Assembly (NCBI RefSeq): GCF_029840635.1
Contig: NZ_JAOCCU010000001.1
Location: forward strand, 186,001 to 250,000
Direction: 5' to 3'
Length of the DNA stretch: 64,000 bases
From: Mitsuaria sp. GD03876
GTDB lineage: Bacteria > Pseudomonadota > Gammaproteobacteria > Burkholderiales > Burkholderiaceae_C
The position numbers were made by a program, and so were the translations under genes. Numbering within the stretch: position 1 is the first letter of the stretch; each line of letters opens with the position of its first letter. The notes below the pieces were generated by a model. The model saw nothing but the letters and a program-made list of their open reading frames with translations. It had not been told where the DNA came from and did not search any database. Below, one piece after another: positions 8,762-16,073 of this stretch.

Positions 8762-9280
8762 TCAGACCAGCGAACGTTGCAGGCGCAGCTGCTCCAGCGG
8801 CTTGCCCTCGACGTCCACCGCCTTGACGCTGTCCGACTCGGCGCGGAAGCCGGCGATCTCGAAGAAGCGCATCGCGCGCTCGTTGTTCTTGTAGGTCCAC
8901 AGCGTGACGCGGGTGCAGCCTTCTTCCTGAAGACCTTCCTGCGCCGCCTCGACCAGCGCCTGGCCGACGCCCTTGTCCCAATGCGACGGCGCGGCGTACA
9001 TGGCCCAGATCTCGCCGGTGGTCGACGGCGTGCCCTTGTCGCGGGAACGGTCGAAGCCGACGAAGCCCATCACCTCGTTGTCCAGGTGCGCGACCAGCAC
9101 CTGGGGCTCGCACATGTTGATGGCCTCGCGCCAGTAGGCCTGGCGCTGGGCGACGGACAGCCCGTTCAGGGCGGTATCGGGCCAGAACTCCCTGTACGCA
9201 TCCTGAGCGGAACTCACCTGGATCTGGGCGATGGCCTTGGCATCACGCAGCGTGGCCGGGCGAATCTGAATACTCGACAT
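8762..9280 (-). CDS. GNAT family N-acetyltransferase
   Basis: 172 residues. The fold runs from IRPATLRDAKAIAQIQV to the acetyl-CoA loop HWDKGVGQALVEAAQEG (motif A) and ends with the YKNNERAMRFFEIAGF helix typical of GNAT enzymes. Substrate unknown; the fold fits small amines or protein N-termini. It is the first gene of an operon with the AbrB-type antitoxin (3-base gap) and PIN toxin. GNAT toxins exist, but those pair with RHH antitoxins and are arranged differently, so this is more likely an ordinary acetyltransferase that shares the promoter. Confidence 0.85.
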   Translation of the reverse strand: MSSIQIRPATLRDAKAIAQIQVSSAQDAYREFWPDTALNGLSVAQRQAYWREAINMCEPQVLVAHLDNEVMGFVGFDRSRDKGTPSTTGEIWAMYAAPSHWDKGVGQALVEAAQEGLQEEGCTRVTLWTYKNNERAMRFFEIAGFRAESDSVKAVDVEGKPLEQLRLQRSLV

Positions 9281-9456
9281 ACCTTGAGAACTAACGCAAT
9301 TCGGGAAAGGGCGGGATTGTCCCAGTCAATGCGGCCAAACGGGCACCTTGACAGTAAATGTTTTGCTGACCTCCGATCGACGCGGACCGCGCCGCATCGA
9401 CGACGCCGCGAAGTTCACGCGATGCGAACTTCAGGTCGGCGCCACGGGGTGTCGGG

Positions 9457-10119
9457 TCAGACGAGGGAGTCCTGCAAGTGGCGGCGCAGGTCGCGGGCGT
9501 AACCGGTCGCCGCCTTGTGCCACTGGGGCCGCGCGACGGCTTGCAATCGCAGCAGCAGCTCGTGTTCGACGCTCAGTTCACCGAGAAATTCGCCGAGTTC
9601 AACCCCGATGTCGCGCTGCATCCGCTGCACCAGTTGCGCGGTCGTCAACGCGTCGGCGAGTGCCCGGTGCGCGCGGCCGTTGTCCGGCAGCCGGTGATAG
9701 CGGGCGAGCGTGCCGAGCTTGCAGTTCGGCGATTCCGGATAGAGGCGCCGAGCCAGTTTCACGGTACAGGCGAACTCGGGCGCGATCCGCGGCGCGGCGC
9801 CGGCGCGGTCGAGTTCATGCAGCCAGAAGCCGCGATCGAATCCCGCGTTGTGCGCGACGAAGCCGCAGCCTTCGGTGAACTCGGCGACCTCGCGCATGAC
9901 GACCGCGGCATCGGGCGCGTCCTCGAGCATCTCGTTGCTGATGCCGGTCAGGCTCTGGATCATCGGCGGGATCCACGCGCCGGTGTTCATGAGGCTCTGG
10001 TACTGGCCGACGACCTCGCCGTCGCGCAGCAGCACCGCGCCGATCTCGGTGGCGCGGCCGCCGCCCTGCGGCGAGTTGCCGGTGGTCTCGAAGTCGATGA
10101 CGGCGATGGTGCGTTTCAT
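9457..10119 (-). CDS. DEDDh 3'-5' exonuclease (DnaQ/Pol III epsilon-like)
   Basis: 220 residues. The DEDDh residues are visible: D9 and E11 in IDFETTG, D95 in AHNAGFDRGF, H151 and D156 in HRALADA. The C-terminal 60 residues carry no recognisable domain. It is shorter than a complete DnaQ with its polymerase-binding tail, so it is probably a stand-alone nuclease removing 3' nucleotides from DNA or RNA. Start chosen at the ATG overlapping the MazG stop (ATGA); the open frame continues upstream but has no family similarity. Operon with mazG suggests joint nucleotide or 3'-end quality control. Confidence 0.87.
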   Translation of the reverse strand: MKRTIAVIDFETTGNSPQGGGRATEIGAVLLRDGEVVGQYQSLMNTGAWIPPMIQSLTGISNEMLEDAPDAAVVMREVAEFTEGCGFVAHNAGFDRGFWLHELDRAGAAPRIAPEFACTVKLARRLYPESPNCKLGTLARYHRLPDNGRAHRALADALTTAQLVQRMQRDIGVELGEFLGELSVEHELLLRLQAVARPQWHKAATGYARDLRRHLQDSLV

Positions 10120-10430
10120 GCGGTCGGGGCGGGGTACTTCGTCGCGTTCATCGCGATCTTGCGCTCGACCGCCGCCGGCACGTCGACACCGGCGCGGTCC
10201 GCGATCTGCAGCAGGTACATCAGCACGTCGGCGATCTCCTCGCCGAGGTGACGGTGCTCGTCGGGCGACAGCCGCTGCGACTCCTCGGCGGTCTTCCACT
10301 GGAAGATCTCGACGAGCTCGGCCGACTCCACGACCAGCGCCATGGCCAGGTTCTTCGGCGTGAGGTACGGGTCCCAGTCGCGGGCTGCGGCGAAGTCGCG
10401 CAGCCGCCGTTGCAGGTCGGCAATGTCCAT
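10116..10430 (-). CDS. MazG-like nucleotide pyrophosphohydrolase
   Basis: 104 residues. The magnesium-binding helix pair of the MazG/dCTPase superfamily is complete: E35xxE38 in VVESAELVEIFQW and E65xxD68 in HLGEEIADVLMYLLQIAD. The size and FQW motif resemble the RS21-C6/dCTP pyrophosphatase branch, which hydrolyses (modified) dNTPs to dNMP and pyrophosphate. First gene of a two-gene operon with the DEDDh exonuclease. The upstream 386 bases contain a module with DnaA-box-like sites that is repeated upstream of queD, so regulation may be linked to replication. Confidence 0.87.
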   Translation of the reverse strand: MDIADLQRRLRDFAAARDWDPYLTPKNLAMALVVESAELVEIFQWKTAEESQRLSPDEHRHLGEEIADVLMYLLQIADRAGVDVPAAVERKIAMNATKYPAPTA

Positions 10431-10816
10431 GGGTCGGCAGTGTGCAAGTCCGTCGCCAGCGGCTCAAGCGCCGTGTGCGCTGTGAGCGCGCCACAGCAAC
10501 GCCGCAAAGAAATTTCCTGCCTCTCTTTTCAACATCAAGGTTTTATAGATCTCTCTGGTCGTCTTAGTAGAGCGGGCCGTTTTCTGTGGACAAGTCTGAA
10601 TTCTTCATGAGAACCAAGGACTTGCCTCGATCACAACCATGTGCGCGGAGGGCCTGGTTGCCGCTGCATGAACAGACAACAAGACCGTCGGGACCCGGTC
10701 GCGCTGTGGAGAACCGCCCGGTTGCGAGAAAGTTTTCCACAGCCTTGTTGGCTTTACAGCGCTGACCGGATTGCGCTAGCGCGCCGCGGGAATGGGGATA
10801 ACTTCCCCCGCGGCGT
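10431..10816. other. Non-coding region with oriC-like module A
   Basis: No gene is seen. An AT-rich stretch (10541-10550, TTTTATAGAT) runs into ATCTCTCTGGTCGT (10549-10562), then CTTAGTAG (10563-10570), a GC-rich block and TGTGGACAA (10585-10593). Further DnaA-box-like sites are TGTGGAGAA (10705-10713) and TTTTCCACA (10733-10741). A GC-rich hairpin (arms 10782-10790 and 10807-10815) just after the queE stop encloses TTATCCCCA in the loop on the minus strand. The order AT-rich / TAG-trio / GC / DnaA box is that of bacterial origin unwinding modules. The same order recurs at 12601-12824. It could instead be the mazG promoter region. Confidence 0.5.
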
Positions 10817-11464
10817 TCAATCGATCCCCACCACCTTGTGCATCTGGATCGACAGCTTCCATTGCGGATGGGCCATGCAATAGGCGATCGCCGCCTTGGT
10901 GTTCTGCTTCTGCAGCACCGAGTCCATCGGCTGGAGGAAGAAGTGGTCGAAGGCCAGGCCGGCGAAGCGCTCGGGCTGGGCCAGCGGCTGTGGATAAACC
11001 AGCTTCAACTCGTTGCCGCGGGTCAGCACGACCTCGGCGTCCGCTTTCGGGCTGACGCAGATCCAGTCCAGGCCTTCGGGCGCGGGCTGCGTGCCGTTGG
11101 TCTCGACGGCGATCTCGAAACCCAGCGCCTTCAGCGCGGTGATCAGCGGTCCGTCCAGCTGCAGCAGCGGCTCGCCGCCGGTGCACACGACGTAGGGCGT
11201 GCCGGTGCGGCGGCCCTGCTCGTCGGTCGGCCACTTCGCGGCGATCGCCTCGGCGAGCGCGTCGGCCGAGGCGAACTTGCCGCCGCCCTGCCCGTCCGTG
11301 CCGACGAAGTCGGTGTCGCAGAAGGTGCAGACGGCGCCGGCGCGGTCCTGCTCGCGGCCGCTCCACAGGTTGCAGCCGGCGAAACGGCAGAACACGGCCG
11401 CGCGGCCGGCCTGGGCGCCCTCGCCCTGCAGCGTGTAGAACATTTCCTTGACGGCGTAGGTCAT
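10817..11464 (-). CDS. queE: 7-carboxy-7-deazaguanine synthase
   Basis: 215 residues. Radical-SAM enzyme converting 6-carboxy-tetrahydropterin to 7-carboxy-7-deazaguanine in queuosine precursor synthesis. The N-terminus has TLQGEGAQAGR for substrate binding. The cluster cysteines are C31, C46 and C49 in the CX14CX2C spacing typical of the proteobacterial QueE branch, then TGGEPLLQ and ETNGTQ for SAM binding. The start overlaps the queD stop by ATGA. A perfect DnaA-box sequence TGTGGATAA (10989-10997) lies inside the coding region. The product feeds QueC, which is not in the window. Confidence 0.95.
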   Translation of the reverse strand: MTYAVKEMFYTLQGEGAQAGRAAVFCRFAGCNLWSGREQDRAGAVCTFCDTDFVGTDGQGGGKFASADALAEAIAAKWPTDEQGRRTGTPYVVCTGGEPLLQLDGPLITALKALGFEIAVETNGTQPAPEGLDWICVSPKADAEVVLTRGNELKLVYPQPLAQPERFAGLAFDHFFLQPMDSVLQKQNTKAAIAYCMAHPQWKLSIQMHKVVGID

Positions 11465-12573
11465 ACCGGGATCAGCTCCTCGAACGGACCGTGGCTGACG
11501 ATGGCGCCGCTGCCGCGGGTCTCGAACAGGTCGACGCGCTCCAGCGGCTCGAGCTTGGCCTTGGCCTCCTTCAGCACCCACGCGGCCAGGCTGGCGGTGT
11601 CCGAATCGGGCAGGCCGGCGAGTTCGTGCAGCGGGTGGTGGTCCATCGCCTTGAAGATCGGGTTGAACAGCTCCTTCACGTCGCCGAAGTCCATCGCCCA
11701 GCCGTGGACCTGGTCCAGCGGCGCGCTCAGGTGCAGGCGCAGCGTGAAGGTGTGGCCGTGGATGCCGGCCAGCGGATGGTCCGCCGGCGCGCGCTTGAGC
11801 TTGACCGCGCTGTCCAGGGTGAATTCCTTCCAGATCCGGTAGCGCTCGCCGTCGAAGTTGGCGCCGCTGGAGCCGGTCTCGTAGACGGTGACCCAGCTCA
11901 GCTCGGGCAGCTGCGGCTTGAGCCGCGCCCACAGCCAGGACGAGATCAGCTCGCTGGTCGGGTTCGACAGGCCCTCGATCTCGTTGAGGCACTGGTAGTT
12001 CAGCTGCGCGTGGAACGGCGCCCACAGCGCGTCCAGGTGGTCGTAGTCGATGCTCAGGTCGCGTTCGCCGAGGTCCTGGTTGGCGTGCAGGATCAGCTCG
12101 AAGCCGTGGCCGTGCATGCGGCCGCACTTGTGGCCCATCGGGACGTTGGGCAGTTGGTGGGCGGCCTGGAAGCGATAGCGGCGCCAGACATGCGCGTGGC
12201 CGTTGGCGTCCAGGTCGACGCCGGAATGCGTGGTGCTGTGGATGCCGACCTGGGTGATGCCGGGGACCTGGAACTCGGTCTCCAGGCGATGGCGGATCCA
12301 GCGGGCGATGTTCTCGTCGGTCGGCTGGGGGATGTGCTGGTTCAGCAGCGCATGGTCCAGCGGGGCGACGCAGCGTTCGAGGCAGTCACGCAGCGCGTGG
12401 ACCTCGCCGCCGGGGAACGGTGCCCAGCCGGCGGGCAATTCGGCGCGGACGGTGGCCAGGTAGCTGTGGCCGTGCAGGCCGCGGGCGCGATGTCCGGGGG
12501 GGAGCGCGTCGATCTGACACGCTGACTCGAAACCCGCCGAAGCGGTGAAAAGAGAGGCGGGGGAAGAAGACAT
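11461..12573 (-). CDS. queD: 6-carboxy-tetrahydropterin synthase, triple T-fold fusion
   Basis: 370 residues, about three times a normal QueD (near 120-140). Three consecutive T-fold repeats are visible at about 10-122, 130-241 and 244-358, each with an HGH motif and an E-containing strand. Only repeat 2 keeps the full zinc set and nucleophile (H139, C150, H154, H156); repeat 1 has C19 and A30, repeat 3 has V257 and L268 at those places. Conversely repeat 2 has N192-Y193 where repeats 1 and 3 keep the catalytic Asp-His pair (D73-H74, D311-H312). In PTPS-family enzymes the Cys and the Asp-His come from adjacent subunits, so one composite site per chain is plausible. Makes the QueE substrate from dihydroneopterin triphosphate. 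Confidence 0.9.
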   Translation of the reverse strand: MSSSPASLFTASAGFESACQIDALPPGHRARGLHGHSYLATVRAELPAGWAPFPGGEVHALRDCLERCVAPLDHALLNQHIPQPTDENIARWIRHRLETEFQVPGITQVGIHSTTHSGVDLDANGHAHVWRRYRFQAAHQLPNVPMGHKCGRMHGHGFELILHANQDLGERDLSIDYDHLDALWAPFHAQLNYQCLNEIEGLSNPTSELISSWLWARLKPQLPELSWVTVYETGSSGANFDGERYRIWKEFTLDSAVKLKRAPADHPLAGIHGHTFTLRLHLSAPLDQVHGWAMDFGDVKELFNPIFKAMDHHPLHELAGLPDSDTASLAAWVLKEAKAKLEPLERVDLFETRGSGAIVSHGPFEELIPV

Positions 12574-12914
12574 CCCGAGAGTGTGACACGCCGGCTTTTC
12601 TTATCCCTTTATGTTGAATATCTCTCTGGTCGTATTGGTAGGTGTTGGCGGGTTTGTGTGGACAACGACCGAATTGCTTGTCGCATCAACGACTTGCGAA
12701 CAGGGCAACGATGTGGGCGGGACCCGGGGGAACGGCGGGATGAAACGACAACAAGTTCGCCGGGACCGGTTCGGCTGTGGACAACCCGGCAGTTGTTCAG
12801 CGCGCATCCCCAGGGTTGTGCACAGCCCCGCCATCAAGACCAAATCGCCCGTGAGGGCGAAAAAATGCCCCGCATCGCGGGGCTTCGTCATTCAGTCCAG
12901 GTGAATCTGCCGGA
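12574..12914. other. Non-coding region with oriC-like module B and a terminator
   Basis: No gene is seen. 12601-12824 repeats the order of module A: AT-rich TTATCCCTTTATGTTGAATA, the identical 14-mer ATCTCTCTGGTCGT (12620-12633), TTGGTAG (12635-12641), a GC-rich block, TGTGGACAA (12657-12665), GACAACAAG (12747-12755), TGTGGACAA again (12776-12784) and TTGTGCACA (12816-12824). From the 14-mer to the second box is 156 bases in both modules. It lies upstream of queD, so a promoter role is the alternative. The right end holds the terminator of the S1/P1 nuclease gene. Confidence 0.5.
12860..12883 (-). terminator. Rho-independent terminator of S1/P1 nuclease gene
   Basis: Read on the minus strand, GCCCCGC-GAT-GCGGGGC (12883-12867) is followed by A and six Ts, about 30 bases after the nuclease stop. 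A textbook hairpin plus T-run. Confidence 0.88.
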
Positions 12915-13955
12915 TCACTTCTTGTCCGGCCAGATGCTGCGCAGCAGCTGCGCCAGGCGGGCGCCGCCCTTGATGACGTTCAGCCGCGTCTGCTCCAGGC
13001 TGCGGGCCTCGTACCCCGCCGGCGGCGTGGCCAGCCAGCGCGGGCCGCGCAGGCTCTGCTGCCGGGGACCGAAATTCATGCCGTCGAACGCGTCGCGCGC
13101 GCCCAGCAGCGATTCGCTCGCCCACAACACCGGCCAGTCGTCCGGATTGCCCGTCGCCGGCGCCACGTCCTTGGCCAACGCCGGCATCGCCCCCAGCTGC
13201 TCCGGGCTCAGGCGGCCCGGCAGGCCGTCCCAGTAGCTGTGGAGGTTGCCGCCCGGCGTGCCATCCGGCCGCGGCAGCGTGATCGCATTGGCGCCGACCG
13301 TGTGCGTCTGCGCGTCGGCGCCCTGCTTGTCCGGGTCGTACGGCTTGCCGTCCGCGTCCAGGTAGAGCGAGCCCATGTGCAGCGGCTGATGCATGTCGCC
13401 CAACGCATGCACCACCAGCGCCAGCGCGTCGCGTTCGGTGAAATCCATCGGCGGGGTCTGCTTGCCGGTGCGCAGCACCAGCACCGCGGCCTTCAGCGCC
13501 GGCACGATGTCGTGATCGCTGGTGCCGATCGCGCCCGGCACGTACCGGCCCCGCTGGATCGCGACGTTCGCGTAGTGGTACTGCTTGTTGCAGGACTCCT
13601 CGCCCGGCTTGGGCTCGCACTGCTCGAAGTTGCGCTTCACGTAATCGCGCATCCGGGCTTCTTCCTCGGCGTTGTTCTCGAACACCGCGCACTCCGGGAA
13701 CCGGCCGGTCGCCGCGTACTTGAAGTCGTTCCCGGTGTCGATGCCCTTCACGCAGTCGTCCCACACCGCGATGTCGCGCAGCGAGACCGGACCCAGGATG
13801 CGCTGGACCTCCGCCTCGGCGCGATGGCCCTTGATCAGCTGGGCGGCGATCTCGCCGACCGTGTTGTGGCCGACCGCGCCGAAGCCGAAAGCCTGGCCGC
13901 AGCACGCCGCCAGCAGCGACAACGCGGCCAGGCCGCGGGTGATGGAAACGCTCAT
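12915..13955 (-). CDS. S1/P1-family nuclease, secreted
   Basis: 346 residues with a signal peptide (residues 1-24; LSLLAACCGQAFG before the cut). The mature protein begins FGAVGH, close to the WGxxGH start whose backbone and His bind zinc in S1/P1 nucleases. Other zinc ligands are in VWDDC, YHYANV, HALGDMHQPLH and NLHSYWD. It would hydrolyse single-stranded DNA or RNA, or 3'-nucleotides, in the periplasm or outside, probably for phosphate or nucleoside scavenging. Start at 13955 chosen to give a proper signal peptide; the longer frame has none. A strong terminator follows. Confidence 0.92.
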   Translation of the reverse strand: MSVSITRGLAALSLLAACCGQAFGFGAVGHNTVGEIAAQLIKGHRAEAEVQRILGPVSLRDIAVWDDCVKGIDTGNDFKYAATGRFPECAVFENNAEEEARMRDYVKRNFEQCEPKPGEESCNKQYHYANVAIQRGRYVPGAIGTSDHDIVPALKAAVLVLRTGKQTPPMDFTERDALALVVHALGDMHQPLHMGSLYLDADGKPYDPDKQGADAQTHTVGANAITLPRPDGTPGGNLHSYWDGLPGRLSPEQLGAMPALAKDVAPATGNPDDWPVLWASESLLGARDAFDGMNFGPRQQSLRGPRWLATPPAGYEARSLEQTRLNVIKGGARLAQLLRSIWPDKK

Positions 13956-14153
13956 GTCGTCGAACCTGTCTCGAGGGATCGCGGATTGTGCATGTCGCTC
14001 GATGACAGGCCGCAACGGAGATTCCCGCGTCCGCCGGCCGGCCGGGCGCATCTCGCCATATGCGCCGGCCGCATGTGCATCGGCAAAGCGCTTCGTTCGG
14101 CAAATGAGCGCGGCTGCCTAAGCTGACCCTCACCTTTTCAGGAGCCCCACCCC

Positions 14154-14372
14154 ATGAGCATCACCGCCATCAATGTCCGCAACCAGTTCCGCGGCACCAT
14201 CAAGGAGATCGTCGAAGGCCCGGTCGTGTCGGAGGTCGACGTGCAGACCGCCGGCGGGCTGATCGTGACGTCGGTGATCACGACGCGCTCGGTGAAGGAA
14301 CTCCATCTGACCGTCGGCAAGGAAGTCGTGGCGCTGGTGAAGTCCACCGAGGTGTCGATCGCCACGCTCTGA
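14154..14372 (+). CDS. Mop-type molybdopterin/molybdate-binding protein (TOBE)
   Basis: 72 residues forming one TOBE/Mop domain: ISAxNxxxG-type opening (INVRNQFRGTIKEI), EVDVQTAGGLIVTSVITTRSVKEL and the closing GKEVVALVKSTEV. Such molbindins bind molybdate or tungstate as oligomers and buffer it in the cytoplasm. AGGAG precedes the ATG, and a TAAGCT -10-like box lies at 14119-14124. No other molybdate gene is nearby. The hydrolase at 14393 follows after 20 bases and may be co-transcribed. Confidence 0.92.
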   Translation: MSITAINVRNQFRGTIKEIVEGPVVSEVDVQTAGGLIVTSVITTRSVKELHLTVGKEVVALVKSTEVSIATL

Positions 14373-14392
14373 CCCCGAGGCAGGAGACCGCC

Positions 14393-15013
14393 ATGGCGCT
14401 CTACCCCCATCGCGCGGCGCACCGCACCGGCAGCGCCGAACCCCGCCTGCTGATCATCCCGGGCCTGCACGACAGCGGCCCGGCGCATTGGCAAAGTTGG
14501 CTGGAGCAGCAGTACCGCGACGCGCACCGGGTGCGCCAGCGCGATTTCAGCCGGCCCGAGCTCGAGCGCTGGTCCGACCGGATCCAGGCGCGGATCGAGA
14601 ACGCGGGCCCGGGCGAGTGGATCGCCGTGGCGCACAGCTTCGGCTGCCTGGCGCTGGCGCATCACCTGCAGCGGCATCCGGATTCCCCGGTGCGCGAGGC
14701 GCTGCTGGTGGCGCCGGCCGAGCCGGAAAAATTCGGCCTGGCGGAGAGCCTGCCGCACCAGCGCCTGGGTCGGCCGACGGCGCTGATCGCCAGCCAGAAC
14801 GACCCGTGGATGAGCGCCTCCAGCGCTTTGCGCTGGGCCACGAGATGGGGCAGCAGCTACAGCAACATCGGCCAGGTCGGCCACATCAACACCGAGTCCG
14901 GCTTCGGGCCGTTCCCGCTGGCCAAGCGTTGGGTCGAAGCCGCCCGCGCCCGGGCCGCGCGCGAACGCCGGCCCGACCACGCCAGCATCCTGGAGTGGTC
15001 GTTCTCGGTCTGA
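14393..15013 (+). CDS. RBBP9/YdeN-family serine hydrolase
   Basis: 206 residues. An alpha/beta hydrolase of the RBBP9 type: LLIIPGLHDSGPAHWQSWLE at the start, nucleophile S82 in AHSFGC, acid in SQNDPWM and His in VGHINTESG. The family includes small serine hydrolases of mostly unknown substrate. No signal or membrane segment, so cytoplasmic. GGAG stands before the ATG. It follows the Mop gene closely but has no functional link to it that I can see. Confidence 0.9.
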   Translation: MALYPHRAAHRTGSAEPRLLIIPGLHDSGPAHWQSWLEQQYRDAHRVRQRDFSRPELERWSDRIQARIENAGPGEWIAVAHSFGCLALAHHLQRHPDSPVREALLVAPAEPEKFGLAESLPHQRLGRPTALIASQNDPWMSASSALRWATRWGSSYSNIGQVGHINTESGFGPFPLAKRWVEAARARAARERRPDHASILEWSFSV

Positions 15014-15140
15014 CCCTCTCGACGCCCTCCTCGCCTCGGCCGCCCTTGCGGGGAATCCCTGTCAGGGGCGCGGAGTCTCGCGTCCGACACGTTCCAGGAC
15101 TATGGTGGCCCCTCGTTCCTCACGAACCAGGGAGACACCG

Positions 15141-15587
15141 ATGCCCTTCACCATCCGCCTGCACCGCGTCCTGAAAGCCCCGCCGGAACGCGTGTTCCGC
15201 GCCTTCACCGACCCCGCCGCGATGTGCAAGTGGCTGCCACCCTTCGGCTTCACCGGGACCATGCACCAGATGGACGCCCGCGCCGGCGGCACCTGGCGCA
15301 TGTCCTTCACCAACCTCTCGGCCGGCGGCTCCCACAGCTTCGGCGGGGAATACCTCGAGTTCGAACCCGGTCGCAAGCTCCGCTACACGAGCCGATTCGA
15401 CGACCCGAACCTGCCCGGCGACATGACCACCACCGTCGAGCTGACCCAGGTGTTCTGCGGGACCGAAATGCAGGTCACCCAGGAAGGCATCCCCGACGTC
15501 ATCCCGTCGCAGGCCTGCCACCTCGGATGGCAGGAATCGCTGATCCAGCTGATTCAACTCGTCGAACCCGATATTCCGAACGGCTGA
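15141..15587 (+). CDS. SRPBCC (AHSA1/START-like) domain protein
   Basis: 148 residues. FTIRLHRVLKAPPERVFRAFTDPAAMCKWLPP is the typical N-terminal strand and helix of Aha1-C/START-like proteins. The body (GTWRMSFTNLS...FGGEYLEFEPGRKLRYT) and the C-terminal helix (GWQESLIQLIQLVE) complete the helix-grip fold around a hydrophobic pocket. Ligand unknown. Start chosen at the ATG with GGGAGA upstream; an earlier ATG at 15102 lacks similarity. No clear operon partner. Confidence 0.88.
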   Translation: MPFTIRLHRVLKAPPERVFRAFTDPAAMCKWLPPFGFTGTMHQMDARAGGTWRMSFTNLSAGGSHSFGGEYLEFEPGRKLRYTSRFDDPNLPGDMTTTVELTQVFCGTEMQVTQEGIPDVIPSQACHLGWQESLIQLIQLVEPDIPNG

Positions 15588-16073
15588 TTTTTCGGCCTCT
15601 TTCGACGGCGATTTCCGGCGGCCATTTCAGGCGACTCGACCCTGGCAGGGAATGTCAGGGTCTGCGCATTTTTTCGAGCCGAAGTCGGCGAAGCGGTGGT
15701 GGGGTGCGATGCGCCTTCGCCTCCCGATTTCTGGGTCTCGATGGATTCGAGGCGATCGGCCGGTTCTGGGACCGGTTCGGAGTGTCAGCACCTGTCAGCC
15801 TCTACGCTTTTTTTTGAGGCGATTTGGGGTGTCGGGAAGCTCCCCGACTCCGATTTGCCAGGCGCGGGCTCTTCACGACGCGGGGGGCGTCCCTCCGGGA
15901 ACCCCCGCATCATTCCGGCCCCACCCACACTCGCTGACTCCCCCTTTCGCGTGAATCACGGACGGCGCGAATCACGGGAGATCACCATCCCGGTTTCTTC
16001 GAATCCTCGAAGTAAGGAAACAAGGAAGGTCGACGTCTTGTGAGGGTCTCGACCATTCCCTAGCATCGCCGCC
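15588..16073. other. 486-bp gene-free stretch upstream of dsbD
   Basis: I see no gene with family similarity, codon structure or a good ribosome site. The stretch has scattered T-runs (15670-15676, 15809-15816), short repeats of GTCAG and GAGGCGAT, and a GAATCACGG direct repeat (15953-15961 and 15969-15977). It may be the remnant of a degraded REP-like array or gene. The last 15 bases carry a -10-like TAGCAT box for dsbD. Confidence 0.4.
16061..16066 (+). promoter_or_regulatory. -10 box (TAGCAT) for a leaderless dsbD transcript
   Basis: TAGCAT preceded by CCC ends 7 bases before the dsbD ATG at 16074. No ribosome-binding sequence fits between, so transcription probably starts at or next to the A of the ATG. 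The same spacing is seen at 41310-41315 and 57898-57903. Confidence 0.45.

Noticed and set aside
9410-9432. GAAGTTC-N9-GAACTTC inverted repeat as terminator of the exonuclease gene
   Set aside because: The stem is short, the loop wide, and no T-run follows on either strand.
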